From assembly GCA_017431845.1 (NCBI GenBank), contig JAFRKG010000149.1, positions 1-52,398 of the forward strand: 52,398 nt of DNA, read 5' to 3'. Shown piece by piece: positions 1-7,541 of the stretch. Both the position numbers and the translations under genes were made by a program. Each line of letters starts with the position of its first letter. Positions within the stretch are counted from its first letter, which is position 1. This stretch comes from Methanosphaera sp. Its GTDB lineage: Archaea > Methanobacteriota > Methanobacteria > Methanobacteriales > Methanobacteriaceae. The notes under the pieces are model-generated. The model worked only from the letters and a program-made list of their open reading frames with translations, did no database searches and had not been told where the DNA came from.

Positions 1-131
1 ACTGCCAATACTACAATGACAAATTAAAACTCAACAACAGAACATGGACATGTCCACAATGTGGAAACACACATGACAGAGACATAAACGCAGCCAAAAA
101 CATACAACGAGAAGGATTAAAAAAAATATAA
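1..131 (+). pseudogene. TnpB (IS200/IS605 family OrfB) C-terminal end, cut by window edge
   Basis: Reading from base 3, the last 42 codons encode the C-terminus of a TnpB RNA-guided nuclease. A zinc-ribbon half (TWTCPQCG) is followed by the RuvC-III motif [11 protein letters not shown] and a short basic tail ending at TAA 129-131. The first zinc-ribbon half keeps one Cys near the window edge; the rest of the gene lies outside. TnpB is the accessory nuclease of IS200/IS605 transposons, guided by an omega-RNA made from the 3' end of its own gene and the element's right end, both of which follow here. Whether the gene is intact upstream cannot be seen, so 'partial' is all that is claimed. Confidence 0.85.
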
Positions 132-139
132 TTATATAA

Positions 140-238
140 ACAAAGTATTTTATATGTGAACCGAGGGTTTCCCGGAGATCGCCTGTACCACTTACTATGC
201 TTAGCATTAGCGGCAATTAGGCAGGAATCAAATGAAAA
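140..238 (+). ncRNA. Candidate TnpB omega-RNA (reRNA) scaffold
   Basis: Directly after the TnpB stop is a tract (core 155-230) much richer in G+C than its surroundings. It has the order usual for omega-RNA scaffolds of this TnpB type: a CCGAGGG/CCCGG segment followed by GCCTG and a later AGGCAGG that can pair with it (GCCT 181-184 with AGGC). By family knowledge the scaffold is processed from the tnpB 3' end and the guide is the sequence just outside the right end. The exact ends are estimates. Confidence 0.55.
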
Positions 239-270
239 ATACAATTACTCAATATGAGTGAGAATTGTAT
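239..270 (+). mobile_element. Right-end subterminal hairpin of the IS200/IS605 element
   Basis: An imperfect palindrome with arms ATACAATT + ACTCA (239-251) and TGAGT + AATTGTAT (255-259, 263-270). It has a 3-nt loop and a 3-nt bulge, about 13 paired bases. IS200/IS605 elements carry such hairpins close to each end as the binding site of the Y1 transposase TnpA. The element therefore probably ends within some 20 bases after 270. No TnpA gene is in view. Confidence 0.5.
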
Positions 271-559
271 TATGATGAAGAAAGGAAAATATTGAAATAA
301 AATATTTCCCTCTGTAAAAAAACTATATTTGGGTTATTACTCATATTTCCCTCAAAGCAAGGTTTTCTACAGAGCCGAAAACTATGAAAACCACAAAAAA
401 GTGAAAAAATATTATCAACTTTTGTTAAGTATGGATGAAATTTTTTATGTTGAAAACAAAGATTATAAAAAAGCAATAGCCGATGCCACTGTGTTAAATA
501 TAATTATAAATAGGTTGTCTCTGAAAATCCTCTGTTGATGATGTCAATTTTATATTTTT

Positions 560-690
560 TTAAATGAAAAAACTTAACTGAATATTAATAATTATTTTTC
601 TAAGTTCATCAACTATAATTATATCCTTGATTATTAATCCCCATTTGTTCCATAGAATGTCTTGAGTATCTTAAACAAAAATTTGAAGTA
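560..690 (-). pseudogene. Possible relic of RNA 2'-phosphotransferase (KptA/Tpt1) N-terminal region
   Basis: On the minus strand a short open stretch ending at 560 reads ...LRYSRHSMEQMG followed by NNQGYIIVDELRKI. It resembles the KptA N-terminal domain pattern 'SKFLS-LRH-PE-GL-D--G---V-EL'. There is no plausible start codon and no catalytic C-terminal domain; downstream on that strand lies the transposon end. It is read as a truncated remnant, perhaps broken by the insertion at 1-270. The region 271-560 also has a TTG-start ORF (329-538, plus strand) that I do not recognise and do not call. The match is short, so this is tentative. Confidence 0.3.
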
Positions 691-742
691 ATTATATACT
701 TAAAAATATATATTATGTAATAACTATTATTAAGTGATAAAC

Positions 743-1033
743 ATGATATATACTCTTGAAGAAATTAAAAATAAGTCCATTCCAATCATAAAATCTTTTG
801 GAATTAAACGTTTATGTTTATTTGGTTCTTATGCTAAAGGTATAGCAACTGAGGATAGTGATTTAGATTTTATAATGGATAAGGGAAGATTAAAAGGTTT
901 ACAATATATTTCATTAGTTAATGCTTTGGAAAAGGAATTCAAATGTCATGTTGATTTAATATCATATGATGGATCCAACAAAGAATTTATTGATAATATC
1001 AAAAAAGATGAAGTTCTCATATACGAAAGATAA
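743..1033 (+). CDS. MNT-type nucleotidyltransferase (antitoxin-like, HEPN/MNT system)
   Basis: A 96-residue minimal nucleotidyltransferase. It has the polymerase-beta-fold signature LFGSYAKG at about residue 30, followed by SDLDF, the G-S...D-x-D metal-binding motif. Proteins of this size are stand-alone MNT domains, usually paired with a HEPN ribonuclease that they neutralise by adenylylation. The ATG at 743 is preferred over an upstream GTG at 734 because that GTG lies inside the Shine-Dalgarno-like AAGTGAT. A TATA-like tract lies around 700-715. The expected HEPN partner is not co-directional; a broken HEPN-like relic converges on it from the right. The gene is intact by reading frame. Confidence 0.75.
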   Translation: MIYTLEEIKNKSIPIIKSFGIKRLCLFGSYAKGIATEDSDLDFIMDKGRLKGLQYISLVNALEKEFKCHVDLISYDGSNKEFIDNIKKDEVLIYER

Positions 1034-1055
1034 AGAAAAAAAGTATGAAATAATC

Positions 1056-1303
1056 TTAATCTTCTGCTTGTTCTATTTTTAATTTAACTACTTTTTCATC
1101 AATATACACCTAGCACTGTAATCAAATGTTTCTTTTAAAAATTGAGTACAATCCAAATTGCATATATGTTATACTCTAGTTTGTTAGTTTGCCCATACTT
1201 TTTGAAACTTTCATTCATAGTTCCTTTATGCCTAGTTGTGGAAAATCCTATTTTTATAAGCTATGTCATTGCAGCAGTACATGGTTATATGTAAACTCAG
1301 GTA
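1056..1303 (-). pseudogene. Frameshifted relic of a HEPN-domain protein (toxin partner of MNT)
   Basis: No long ORF is present, but joining minus-strand frames gives a coherent HEPN-like peptide. A TYNHV / TAAMT segment is followed by one stop, then LIKIGFSTTRHKGTMNESF. Next comes KYGQTNKLEYNIYA, a shift, NLDCTQFLKETFDYSA, a shift, and RVYIDEKVVKLKIEQAED with stop at 1056-1058. This follows the HEPN/UPF0332 pattern (AYYAA..ALL.K.GI..KTHKG...F...F.KTG.L......L...L.E.ADY.......E.EEAIE.AE). At least one stop and two frameshifts make it a pseudogene. Position next to an MNT gene supports the call; the convergent orientation is unusual. Confidence 0.5.
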
Positions 1304-1412
1304 TAGAAATATTAATTAAATTTGAATTAATTAATAAAAGCCATAAATAAATAGTTTTACATTTATATGTTCAATTATTATCTTATTTAGTTAAATAAAA
1401 GTATTATATCTG

Positions 1413-1459
1413 AAAAAAAGAGAATATTATGTTAAAAAAAGAGTTTTATTTTAAAAAAA
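1413..1459 (-). terminator. Triple oligo-T tract downstream of porB
   Basis: On the minus strand three separate T7 runs (complement of A7 at 1453-1459, 1434-1440 and 1413-1419) follow within 85 nt of the porB stop. Euryarchaeal intrinsic termination uses U-rich tracts without a hairpin, so this is a likely staged terminator of the por operon. Confidence 0.5.
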
Positions 1460-1495
1460 GGTAAGATGAAGTAGAGGAATAATTTGTTATTATAA

Positions 1496-2371
1496 TTATT
1501 CTGTTAATCCGAATTGTTTACTTTGTCCGTCTACGAATTTTTGGATTATTTCTATGTGTTCTTCATCTAAGTGTCTGAATCTTTTTTGTGCTTTGAGGTA
1601 TTCTTCGACTGGTAGTTTTTGGCTTGGTTTTACTGTTACTTCTATTTGTCCGTTTACTGCTTCGTATAGTAGCCACATGTGTGTGTCTACTGCGAGTTTT
1701 CCGAGTTTTACTGTTTTGTCTGGTGAGTATCCCCATCCTGTTGCACATGGTTGTAGTACGTGGATGTATGCTGGTCCTGGTGTTTCTGCTGCTTTTTTGA
1801 CTTTTGCCATTAGGTCTTGTGGGTGTGATATACATGCTGTTGCTACGTATGGTACTCCGTGTGCGACCATGATTGCTGCCATGTTTTTCTTGAATTTGTC
1901 TTCACCGAAGCTTTCTTTTCCTGCTGGTGAGGTTGTTGTGCTTGCTCCGTACGGTGTTGAACTACTTCTTTGTATACCTGTGTTCATGTATGCTTCGTTA
2001 TCGTAACATATGTAAATGATGTTTTGTCCTCTTTCCATTGCTCCTGATAATGATTGCATACCTATGTCGGTTGTTCCACCATCTCCACCAAATACTACTA
2101 TGTTGGTGTCTTCTTTTCCTTGTGCTTTTAGTGCTCCTTCTACTCCACTTGCTACTGCTGAAGCGTTTTCGAATGCTACGTGGATCCATGGTATTTCCCA
2201 TGCAGTTTCTGGATAAGGTGTTGTGATTACTTCTAGACATCCTGTTGCAGATACTGCTATGGTGTTTTCACCTAGTGCTTTGAGTGCTAGTCTTGCTGCT
2301 ATTGTTGCTCCACATCCTGCACATGCACGGTGTCCTGGTGCTAGGTATTCTTTTTCGTCTACTCCTTTCAT
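1496..2371 (-). CDS. porB: Pyruvate:ferredoxin oxidoreductase, beta subunit
   Basis: 291 residues, full length for archaeal PorB. It binds thiamine diphosphate: the [11 protein letters not shown] motif near residue 95 and the [10 protein letters not shown] segment that follows are the Mg-TPP signature. Cys residues in HRACAGCGA near the N-terminus and in [12 protein letters not shown] are those that ligate a 4Fe-4S cluster in this family. With PorA, PorC and PorD it catalyses reversible pyruvate + CoA to acetyl-CoA + CO2 with ferredoxin, used anabolically in methanogens. It is the last gene of porCDAB, 6 nt after porA. The porE/porF ferredoxin genes that follow in Methanothermobacter are not here. 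Confidence 0.93.
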   Translation of the reverse strand: MKGVDEKEYLAPGHRACAGCGATIAARLALKALGENTIAVSATGCLEVITTPYPETAWEIPWIHVAFENASAVASGVEGALKAQGKEDTNIVVFGGDGGTTDIGMQSLSGAMERGQNIIYICYDNEAYMNTGIQRSSSTPYGASTTTSPAGKESFGEDKFKKNMAAIMVAHGVPYVATACISHPQDLMAKVKKAAETPGPAYIHVLQPCATGWGYSPDKTVKLGKLAVDTHMWLLYEAVNGQIEVTVKPSQKLPVEEYLKAQKRFRHLDEEHIEIIQKFVDGQSKQFGLTE

Positions 2372-2377
2372 TTTAAT

Positions 2378-3517
2378 CTACTCCCTTAATCCTATCCATT
2401 CTACATCTTTTGTAGGGTTTTCTGTTTTTGTTATGATATCTTCTATGTCTTTTGGTGTGATGTCTCTTCCACCTAATCCAAGTACATAACCGTATGTTTC
2501 ATTATCTACTGATGATTTTACATCTGTGTATAATGCTCCTCCTACTGAGAATGATACGTCTTTGTCTAGTACTGCTAGTTTTGCATCTTTTACTGCTTCT
2601 TTTAGTGCTTCTTTTGGGAATGGTCTGTATGATCTTACTCTTATTAGACCTATTTTTTTACCTGCTTCTCTTTGTTCGTCTATTACGTCTTTGATGGTTC
2701 CGCAGATTGATCCCATTGCTACTAGTATTATGTCTGCATCTTCGGATTTGTATTCTTCTATTAGTCCATAGTATCTTCCGAATTTGTCTCCGTATTCTTT
2801 TCCTACTTCTTCTATTAGTGCTTTTGAGTTGTTGATTGCTTGTTCTAGTTCGTATCTGATTTCTAGGTAGTGGTCTGGGTCTGCTAGTGTTCCTAGACTC
2901 ATTGGGTCTTCTGTTCTGAGGTATGCGTTTACTGCTTCGAATGGTGGTAGGAATTCGTTTGCTTCTTCTTGTGTGATTAGTTCTACTGGGTCTACTGTGT
3001 GTGTGAGTATGAATCCGTCTACACATACCATTACTGGTACGCATATTTCTGGGTTTTCTGCTATTTTGTATGCTTGTAGTACTGTGTCGAATGCTTCTTG
3101 TCCTGTTTCACAGAATATTTGTATCCATCCTGAGTCTCTTTCTGATATTGAGTCTTGTTGATCGTTCCATATGTTGATTGGTGCTGATAGTGCACGGTTT
3201 GCGTTTGCCATTACTATTGGTAATCTCATACCTGCTGCTGCGAATACTGGTTCGTGCATGTATGCGAGTCCTTGACTTGATGTTGCTGTGAATACTCTTA
3301 CCCCTGCACCTGATGCTCCTATTGCTGCACTCATTGCACTGTGTTCTGATTCTACTCTAATGTATTGTGAATCTAGTTCTCCATCTGCAACGTAGTCTGC
3401 TAGTTTTTCGGATATTTTTGTTTGTGGTGTTATAGGATATACTGGTATTACTGCAGGTCTTGCAAGTTTAACTGCTTCAGATATTGCTTCTGCTGATGAT
3501 ATTACTTTTACTACCAT
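2378..3517 (-). CDS. porA: Pyruvate:ferredoxin oxidoreductase, alpha subunit
   Basis: About 379 residues from the chosen start ([17 protein letters not shown]). The N-terminal domain has the YPITPQT motif that contacts pyruvate/TPP in 2-oxoacid oxidoreductases. The C-terminal part has the GSICGTIKD / RVRSYRPFP transketolase-C-like region. A longer in-frame ORF reaches 3574, but the ATG at 3517 is preferred. It overlaps the porD stop by one base (TAATG), has GGAGAGGGA just upstream, and begins where homologues begin. It forms the catalytic heterodimer core with PorB. Confidence 0.93.
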   Translation of the reverse strand: MVVKVISSAEAISEAVKLARPAVIPVYPITPQTKISEKLADYVADGELDSQYIRVESEHSAMSAAIGASGAGVRVFTATSSQGLAYMHEPVFAAAGMRLPIVMANANRALSAPINIWNDQQDSISERDSGWIQIFCETGQEAFDTVLQAYKIAENPEICVPVMVCVDGFILTHTVDPVELITQEEANEFLPPFEAVNAYLRTEDPMSLGTLADPDHYLEIRYELEQAINNSKALIEEVGKEYGDKFGRYYGLIEEYKSEDADIILVAMGSICGTIKDVIDEQREAGKKIGLIRVRSYRPFPKEALKEAVKDAKLAVLDKDVSFSVGGALYTDVKSSVDNETYGYVLGLGGRDITPKDIEDIITKTENPTKDVEWIGLRE

Positions 3518-3759
3518 TATTCCCTCTCCATTGTTATTGCTTTTACTGGACATTCTTCTGCACAGATTCCGCATCCTTTACAGTAATCGTAGTCTGGATC
3601 ATATTCTAGGGATATGCATCCGTCTGGGCAGTATAAATAACAGATTCCGCATCCTATACATTTTTCTTTATCTGCAACTGGTTTGAATGTCCTCCAACTA
3701 CCAGTTTTGTTTCTCCTAGTGCTTCCAGGATCTCTTACAGCGGCTCCTATTGATTTCAT
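3517..3759 (-). CDS. porD: Pyruvate:ferredoxin oxidoreductase, delta subunit (2x[4Fe-4S] ferredoxin)
   Basis: An 80-84 residue ferredoxin-like subunit with two complete CxxCxxCxxxCP motifs ([12 protein letters not shown] and [12 protein letters not shown]). It passes electrons from the TPP intermediate to external ferredoxin. Two starts are possible: ATG 3771 with AAGGAG upstream, or ATG 3759 with GGTGA five bases upstream. The second gives the N-terminus MKSIGA that homologues show and is used here. It sits between porC and porA and overlaps the latter by one base. Confidence 0.92.
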   Translation of the reverse strand: MKSIGAAVRDPGSTRRNKTGSWRTFKPVADKEKCIGCGICYLYCPDGCISLEYDPDYDYCKGCGICAEECPVKAITMERE

Positions 3760-3783
3760 ATTTTTCACCATTTTTCTCCTTAT

Positions 3784-4323
3784 TTATTCTACATTTTGTT
3801 CGTAGATATATTCTGTAGCTTTGAGGTTTGTTTCTGCTACTTTGCCTTTGAATGTTGATTTTATTGTAGTTAATAATGAATCAATAGATACTACTTGTGT
3901 TTTTGCTGATAAGTATCCTAACATTATAGTGTTTACTATGTTTCTTCCTATGTTGTCTAATGCTATTTGTGTTGCATCTACGGTGTATGTTTCAATATTT
4001 TGTTCTTCGAGTGATGGTATTACGTCTCTTGTTGTGTTTACTAATATTGCTCCATCTTTTTGTAAACCAGAAGTTAAGTCTACTACGTTTGCTAGTGTTT
4101 CATCTAGTACTACTACGTATTTTGGTTCGTATATTTGATATCTTCTTCTGATTGGTTCTTCACTTATTCTTGTGAATGCGGTTACTGGTGCTCCTCTCCT
4201 TTCAACACCAAAAGATGGGAAAGCTTGGGTGTATTTGTCTTCTTCAAATACTGCTTTTGCTAAAATTTCTGCAGCTGTTACAGCTCCTTGACCTCCCCTT
4301 CCGTGAAATCTTATTTCAATCAT
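3784..4323 (-). CDS. porC: Pyruvate:ferredoxin oxidoreductase, gamma subunit
   Basis: 179 residues from ATG 4323, chosen because GGAGG lies eight bases upstream and the product then starts [17 protein letters not shown], the family N-terminus. The ORF extends to 4344 without support. The FHGRGGQG motif and the following GVERRGAPV are hallmarks of the gamma domain of 2-oxoacid:acceptor oxidoreductases. First gene of the porCDAB operon. Confidence 0.92.
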
Positions 4324-4381
4324 TGAGAAATTCCTCCAAATCATCTCATAATTATTTTTTTTTCGTGAATAATAATGGTGG

Positions 4382-4391
4382 ATTTATATTT
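4382..4391 (-). promoter_or_regulatory. Putative TATA box of porCDAB
   Basis: The minus strand reads AAATATAAAT here, about 60 nt upstream of the porC start. This places a predicted transcription start near 4360 and a short leader. In DNA this AT-rich the motif alone is weak evidence. Confidence 0.3.
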
Positions 4392-4724
4392 TGTATGTTG
4401 TTTTTTCAAATATCCACACTATAATTAATCATGATAAATAGTTATGTTTTTTATTATATTTAAAATTGTGGTTTGGTATTAAAATATGTTTAATTTTTTG
4501 AAAATTTAATAATCAATATCAAATCTAAGGAGAGTAAAATAAAAAATTGATAAAAAATTTACAAAAAAATGAAAAAATAATAAAAACTATAACAATATAG
4601 GTAAGAAAAAATAAATAATTTATAGAAAAGGTACATAAACATACATGATAAATCATTACAAATTAAGTAAAATAAAAAAAAAGATAAACAAAAAAAACAA
4701 GAAATAACAACAATAAAACAAAAA
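4392..4724. other. AT-rich intergenic region between divergent porC and the DHPS-like gene
   Basis: About 330 bases with no credible ORF. The right half (4550-4720) is extremely A-rich on the plus strand, matching the base skew of the following gene's 5' half. It ends in the GAGGTGAT ribosome-binding site of that gene. I see no repeat or RNA structure. Confidence 0.5.
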
Positions 4725-4727
4725 GAG

Positions 4728-6320
4728 GTGATAAAAATTAAAGTATTAATAATCACAGGACAACAAGCAGAAACACTAATAAGAAAAAACCTCAAAAACT
4801 ATACAAAACACGAAATATACCTAAAAGTAATACCAATGCCCATAGCAGCATTCATCACACCAAAAATAATAATTTATCACCTGAAACAAAAAAACATACT
4901 AAACTCATTAAACAACAATAACACAACACCCATAGACAACATAGATATGATAATAACACCAGGACTAATAAGACAAGACACAACAGAAATAGAAAAACAA
5001 CTGAAAATAAAAGCATACAAAGGACCAAGCAATGCCGCAGACCTGAAACTAACATTAGACATAATAGACAAAATAGAACTTTCAACAAACACCCCCGCAG
5101 ATAAACTAATACGAGACCAACAATACCAGGAAGCAATAAAAACCATAAAAAACTATGAAAACCCAGAACACATAAAACAATTACTGGAAAAAAAAGGAAA
5201 CATACAAATAAACACCTGCCCAGTAGGACCTGACTTTCCAATGAGAATACTCGGAGAAATAGCCAATGCCCCACAATTAACAGACAAACAACTACTAAAC
5301 AAAGTACAATACTACCTGGACTCCGGAGCAGACATGATAGACATAGGCATGCACGCAGGAGAAAACAATCCCCAACAAGCACACCACATGATAAAACTAA
5401 TAAAAGACAACTATGATACAACAGTAAGCATAGACACAATGAACACAAAAGAAATAAAAGAAGGACTGAAAGCAGGAGCTGACATGGTACTTAGCTTAGA
5501 TCATGGAAACTATGAAAAAGTAATCAACGACATCAAAGATTACGATGCAAAAGCCGTGATAATACCAACCAACTATAAAACAGGATACATACCAAAAACC
5601 GCAGAAGAAAAGGTTCAATCCCTAGAATCATTAGACAAAAAATGTCACAACATAACCACAATAGCAGACCTATTACTAGACCCGATAAACAGTCCATCAT
5701 TAACCGAATCAATACAAGCATATAAAACATACAGGGAACAAAACCCATACAAAACAATGTTCCTAGGAATAGGAAATGTATCCGAACTATTAGATGCAGA
5801 CAGTAACGGAGTTAATGCAGTATTAACTGGTATAGCAATGGAAATAAACATTAACATATTATTCACGCCAGAAAGCAGTCCAAAAACAAGGGGAAGTATA
5901 AAAGAATTAAAAACCGCATCAGACATGATGTTCCTTTCAAAAATTAAAAACAACATACCAAAAAATTTGGGAATAAATCTAATACAATACAAGGACCAGT
6001 ATGCTAAAGACGATGTTAATATAGATACGAATGATATTCCAGAAATTAAAGCAGTAGCTGATGGAAAATTTATACCAGACACAAGGGGCAGTTTCAAGAT
6101 AATAGTATCTGATGGATTAATAAAGGCCATACATTACAAAGATTATGTTAAACATTGCGTTATTACCGGGACAACTGCCAGAGCAATATATGAGGAAATA
6201 TTACGAAGAAATATGATTAGTAGAATGGAACATTCAGCATATCTGGGCATGGAGCTTGAAAAAGCAGAAATTGCACTAAAATTAGATAAAACATATATTC
6301 AAGATTTTCCAATATTCTAA
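4728..6320 (+). CDS. Dihydropteroate synthase-related (pterin-binding) protein
   Basis: About 530 residues, matching the archaeal DHPS-like family (MJ0107-type), which carries a pterin-binding TIM barrel with extra N- and C-terminal regions. Barrel signatures: NTCPVGPDFPMRILGE near residue 155, SGADMIDIGMHAG near 200 and SIDTMNTKEI near 235, the counterparts of DHPS substrate loops. The exact substrate in methanogens is not settled; a role in tetrahydromethanopterin metabolism is an inference. The GTG at 4728 lies within the Shine-Dalgarno GAGGTGAT. Homologues begin like MK(V/I)LIITG, which would need the ATT at 4737 as start. Third-position bases are almost only A/C in the first 750 bases and shift to A/T later. 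Confidence 0.82.
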   Translation: MIKIKVLIITGQQAETLIRKNLKNYTKHEIYLKVIPMPIAAFITPKIIIYHLKQKNILNSLNNNNTTPIDNIDMIITPGLIRQDTTEIEKQLKIKAYKGPSNAADLKLTLDIIDKIELSTNTPADKLIRDQQYQEAIKTIKNYENPEHIKQLLEKKGNIQINTCPVGPDFPMRILGEIANAPQLTDKQLLNKVQYYLDSGADMIDIGMHAGENNPQQAHHMIKLIKDNYDTTVSIDTMNTKEIKEGLKAGADMVLSLDHGNYEKVINDIKDYDAKAVIIPTNYKTGYIPKTAEEKVQSLESLDKKCHNITTIADLLLDPINSPSLTESIQAYKTYREQNPYKTMFLGIGNVSELLDADSNGVNAVLTGIAMEININILFTPESSPKTRGSIKELKTASDMMFLSKIKNNIPKNLGINLIQYKDQYAKDDVNIDTNDIPEIKAVADGKFIPDTRGSFKIIVSDGLIKAIHYKDYVKHCVITGTTARAIYEEILRRNMISRMEHSAYLGMELEKAEIALKLDKTYIQDFPIF

Positions 6321-6356
6321 TATATAAGAAATTTTAATAGGTAGGAGAAAAATAAT

Positions 6357-7322
6357 TTGACACAAAATGTTTGTACTCAATGTGGATATGAACATGTAGT
6401 TATCCATAGAAAATATAATGGTCAACGATTATGCAGTTCATGTTTCCGAAAATCAATAGAAACAAAGGTTTTAAAAACTATAAAGAAACAAAAATTAATC
6501 ACCAAAGGTGATAAGGTACTGGTTGGCTTATCCGGTGGTAAAGATAGTGTTGCTTTATTGAAGATTCTTAACATTCTTAAAGAAAAGAATATTATTGAAT
6601 TAGAAGCCGTTACAATAGATGAAGGCATATCCGGTTATCGTGAAGAAGGTGTGAGGATAGCAAAGGATGTGGCAGAAAAATTAAATATTAAACATCATAT
6701 CATATCATTTAAGGACAAATATAAGTTTACAATTGATAAGATTATGGAAGTTGAAGCAAAAGAGGAACATCCTCAGCATGCATGCACATATTGTGGAGTG
6801 TTCCGTAGACAAATATTTAATCAAACTGCCCGAGAAGTTAATGCAACAAAACTTGCAACTGGACATAACCTTGATGATGAAACACAAAGTATCCTGATGA
6901 ACTATCTTGAAGGTAATGTTAACAATATGGTTCGTATAGGATATAAGACAGAATCACGTGATGAAAGATTTACTCAGAAGATTAAGCCATTACGAGAGAT
7001 TCCAGAAAAAGAGATTGGCCTGTACGTTTTAGAAAGTGGATATGAAGTTCACTTTGATGGATGTCCATATGCACATGAATCATTCCGTATGGAAATTGGG
7101 GACTTTTTAAGAGAAGCTGCTCTTAAACATCCGACAATAATGTACTCTACCTTAAATGGTTTTGAAAAAATTAAGCCTGCTATTAAAACTGATTATTTGA
7201 ATAATTATAAAGGACAACCAAATAAAACTTGTACTCGTTGTGGAGAACCATCTTCACAGGACGTGTGTAAGTCTTGTAAATTTTTAGAAAAAATACATGA
7301 AAAACTAAAAACAGAGGAATAA
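6357..7322 (+). CDS. TtuA/NcsA-type tRNA 2-thiouridine synthetase (Fe-S, PP-loop)
   Basis: 321 residues, TTG start behind GGTAGGAG. Order: N-terminal zinc finger (CTQCGYE...CSSCF), PP-loop ATP pyrophosphatase motif GLSGGKDS near residue 58, CTYCGVFRR near 140 and GCPYAHE near 230, and a C-terminal zinc ribbon (CTRCG...CKSC). The central Cys residues would hold the catalytic 4Fe-4S cluster. The ATGHNLDDE motif is typical of this family. It activates tRNA uridine (U34 or U54) by adenylation for thiolation. A ubiquitin-like sulfur carrier gene starts 4 bases after its stop, a strong functional pairing. Confidence 0.85.
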   Translation: MTQNVCTQCGYEHVVIHRKYNGQRLCSSCFRKSIETKVLKTIKKQKLITKGDKVLVGLSGGKDSVALLKILNILKEKNIIELEAVTIDEGISGYREEGVRIAKDVAEKLNIKHHIISFKDKYKFTIDKIMEVEAKEEHPQHACTYCGVFRRQIFNQTAREVNATKLATGHNLDDETQSILMNYLEGNVNNMVRIGYKTESRDERFTQKIKPLREIPEKEIGLYVLESGYEVHFDGCPYAHESFRMEIGDFLREAALKHPTIMYSTLNGFEKIKPAIKTDYLNNYKGQPNKTCTRCGEPSSQDVCKSCKFLEKIHEKLKTEE

Positions 7323-7326
7323 TAAT

Positions 7327-7527
7327 ATGAGCATAAAATTAATAAATAAAAGTGATGTTAAAGAAATAGAATTTACAGAAAATACAAGTATTGAAACAAT
7401 TCTTAAAAATGAGAACATTCCTATTGAAACTGTAGTTATCAAACAAAATGGAGATACTGTAACTGAAGATGAGATTGTTAATGATAATGATGAAATAGAA
7501 ATTATTAAAGTAATTTATGGTGGATAA
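7327..7527 (+). CDS. MoaD/ThiS/SAMP-like ubiquitin-fold sulfur carrier
   Basis: 66 residues, beta-grasp type, ending in the obligatory Gly-Gly (VIYGG) that is adenylated and converted to a thiocarboxylate. The preceding NDNDEIEIIKVI matches the last strands of ThiS/MoaD/TtuB. It starts 4 bases after the TtuA-type gene with GAGGAATA as ribosome-binding site, so the two are almost certainly co-translated. It is inferred to be the TtuB/SAMP2-like sulfur donor for tRNA thiolation, possibly also a protein modifier. Confidence 0.82.
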   Translation: MSIKLINKSDVKEIEFTENTSIETILKNENIPIETVVIKQNGDTVTEDEIVNDNDEIEIIKVIYGG

Positions 7528-7541
7528 ACATAATATTACAT

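Noticed and set aside
329-538. TTG-initiated ORF of 69 codons on the plus strand
   Set aside because: No ribosome-binding site, no recognisable motif, and a stop shortly upstream; a competing ORF on the other strand is equally long. Not enough to call a gene.
1413-1459. Three spaced A7 runs as a repeat array
   Set aside because: Spacing and flanks differ; they are better explained as U-tract terminators of the por operon.
1554-2006. 150-codon plus-strand ORF inside porB
   Set aside because: Lies wholly antisense to a clear porB and has low-complexity shadow composition.
4855-5448. 197-codon minus-strand ORF very rich in Leu, Cys and Val
   Set aside because: Antisense shadow of the A/C-rich 5' half of the DHPS-like gene; the composition is a direct result of the base skew.
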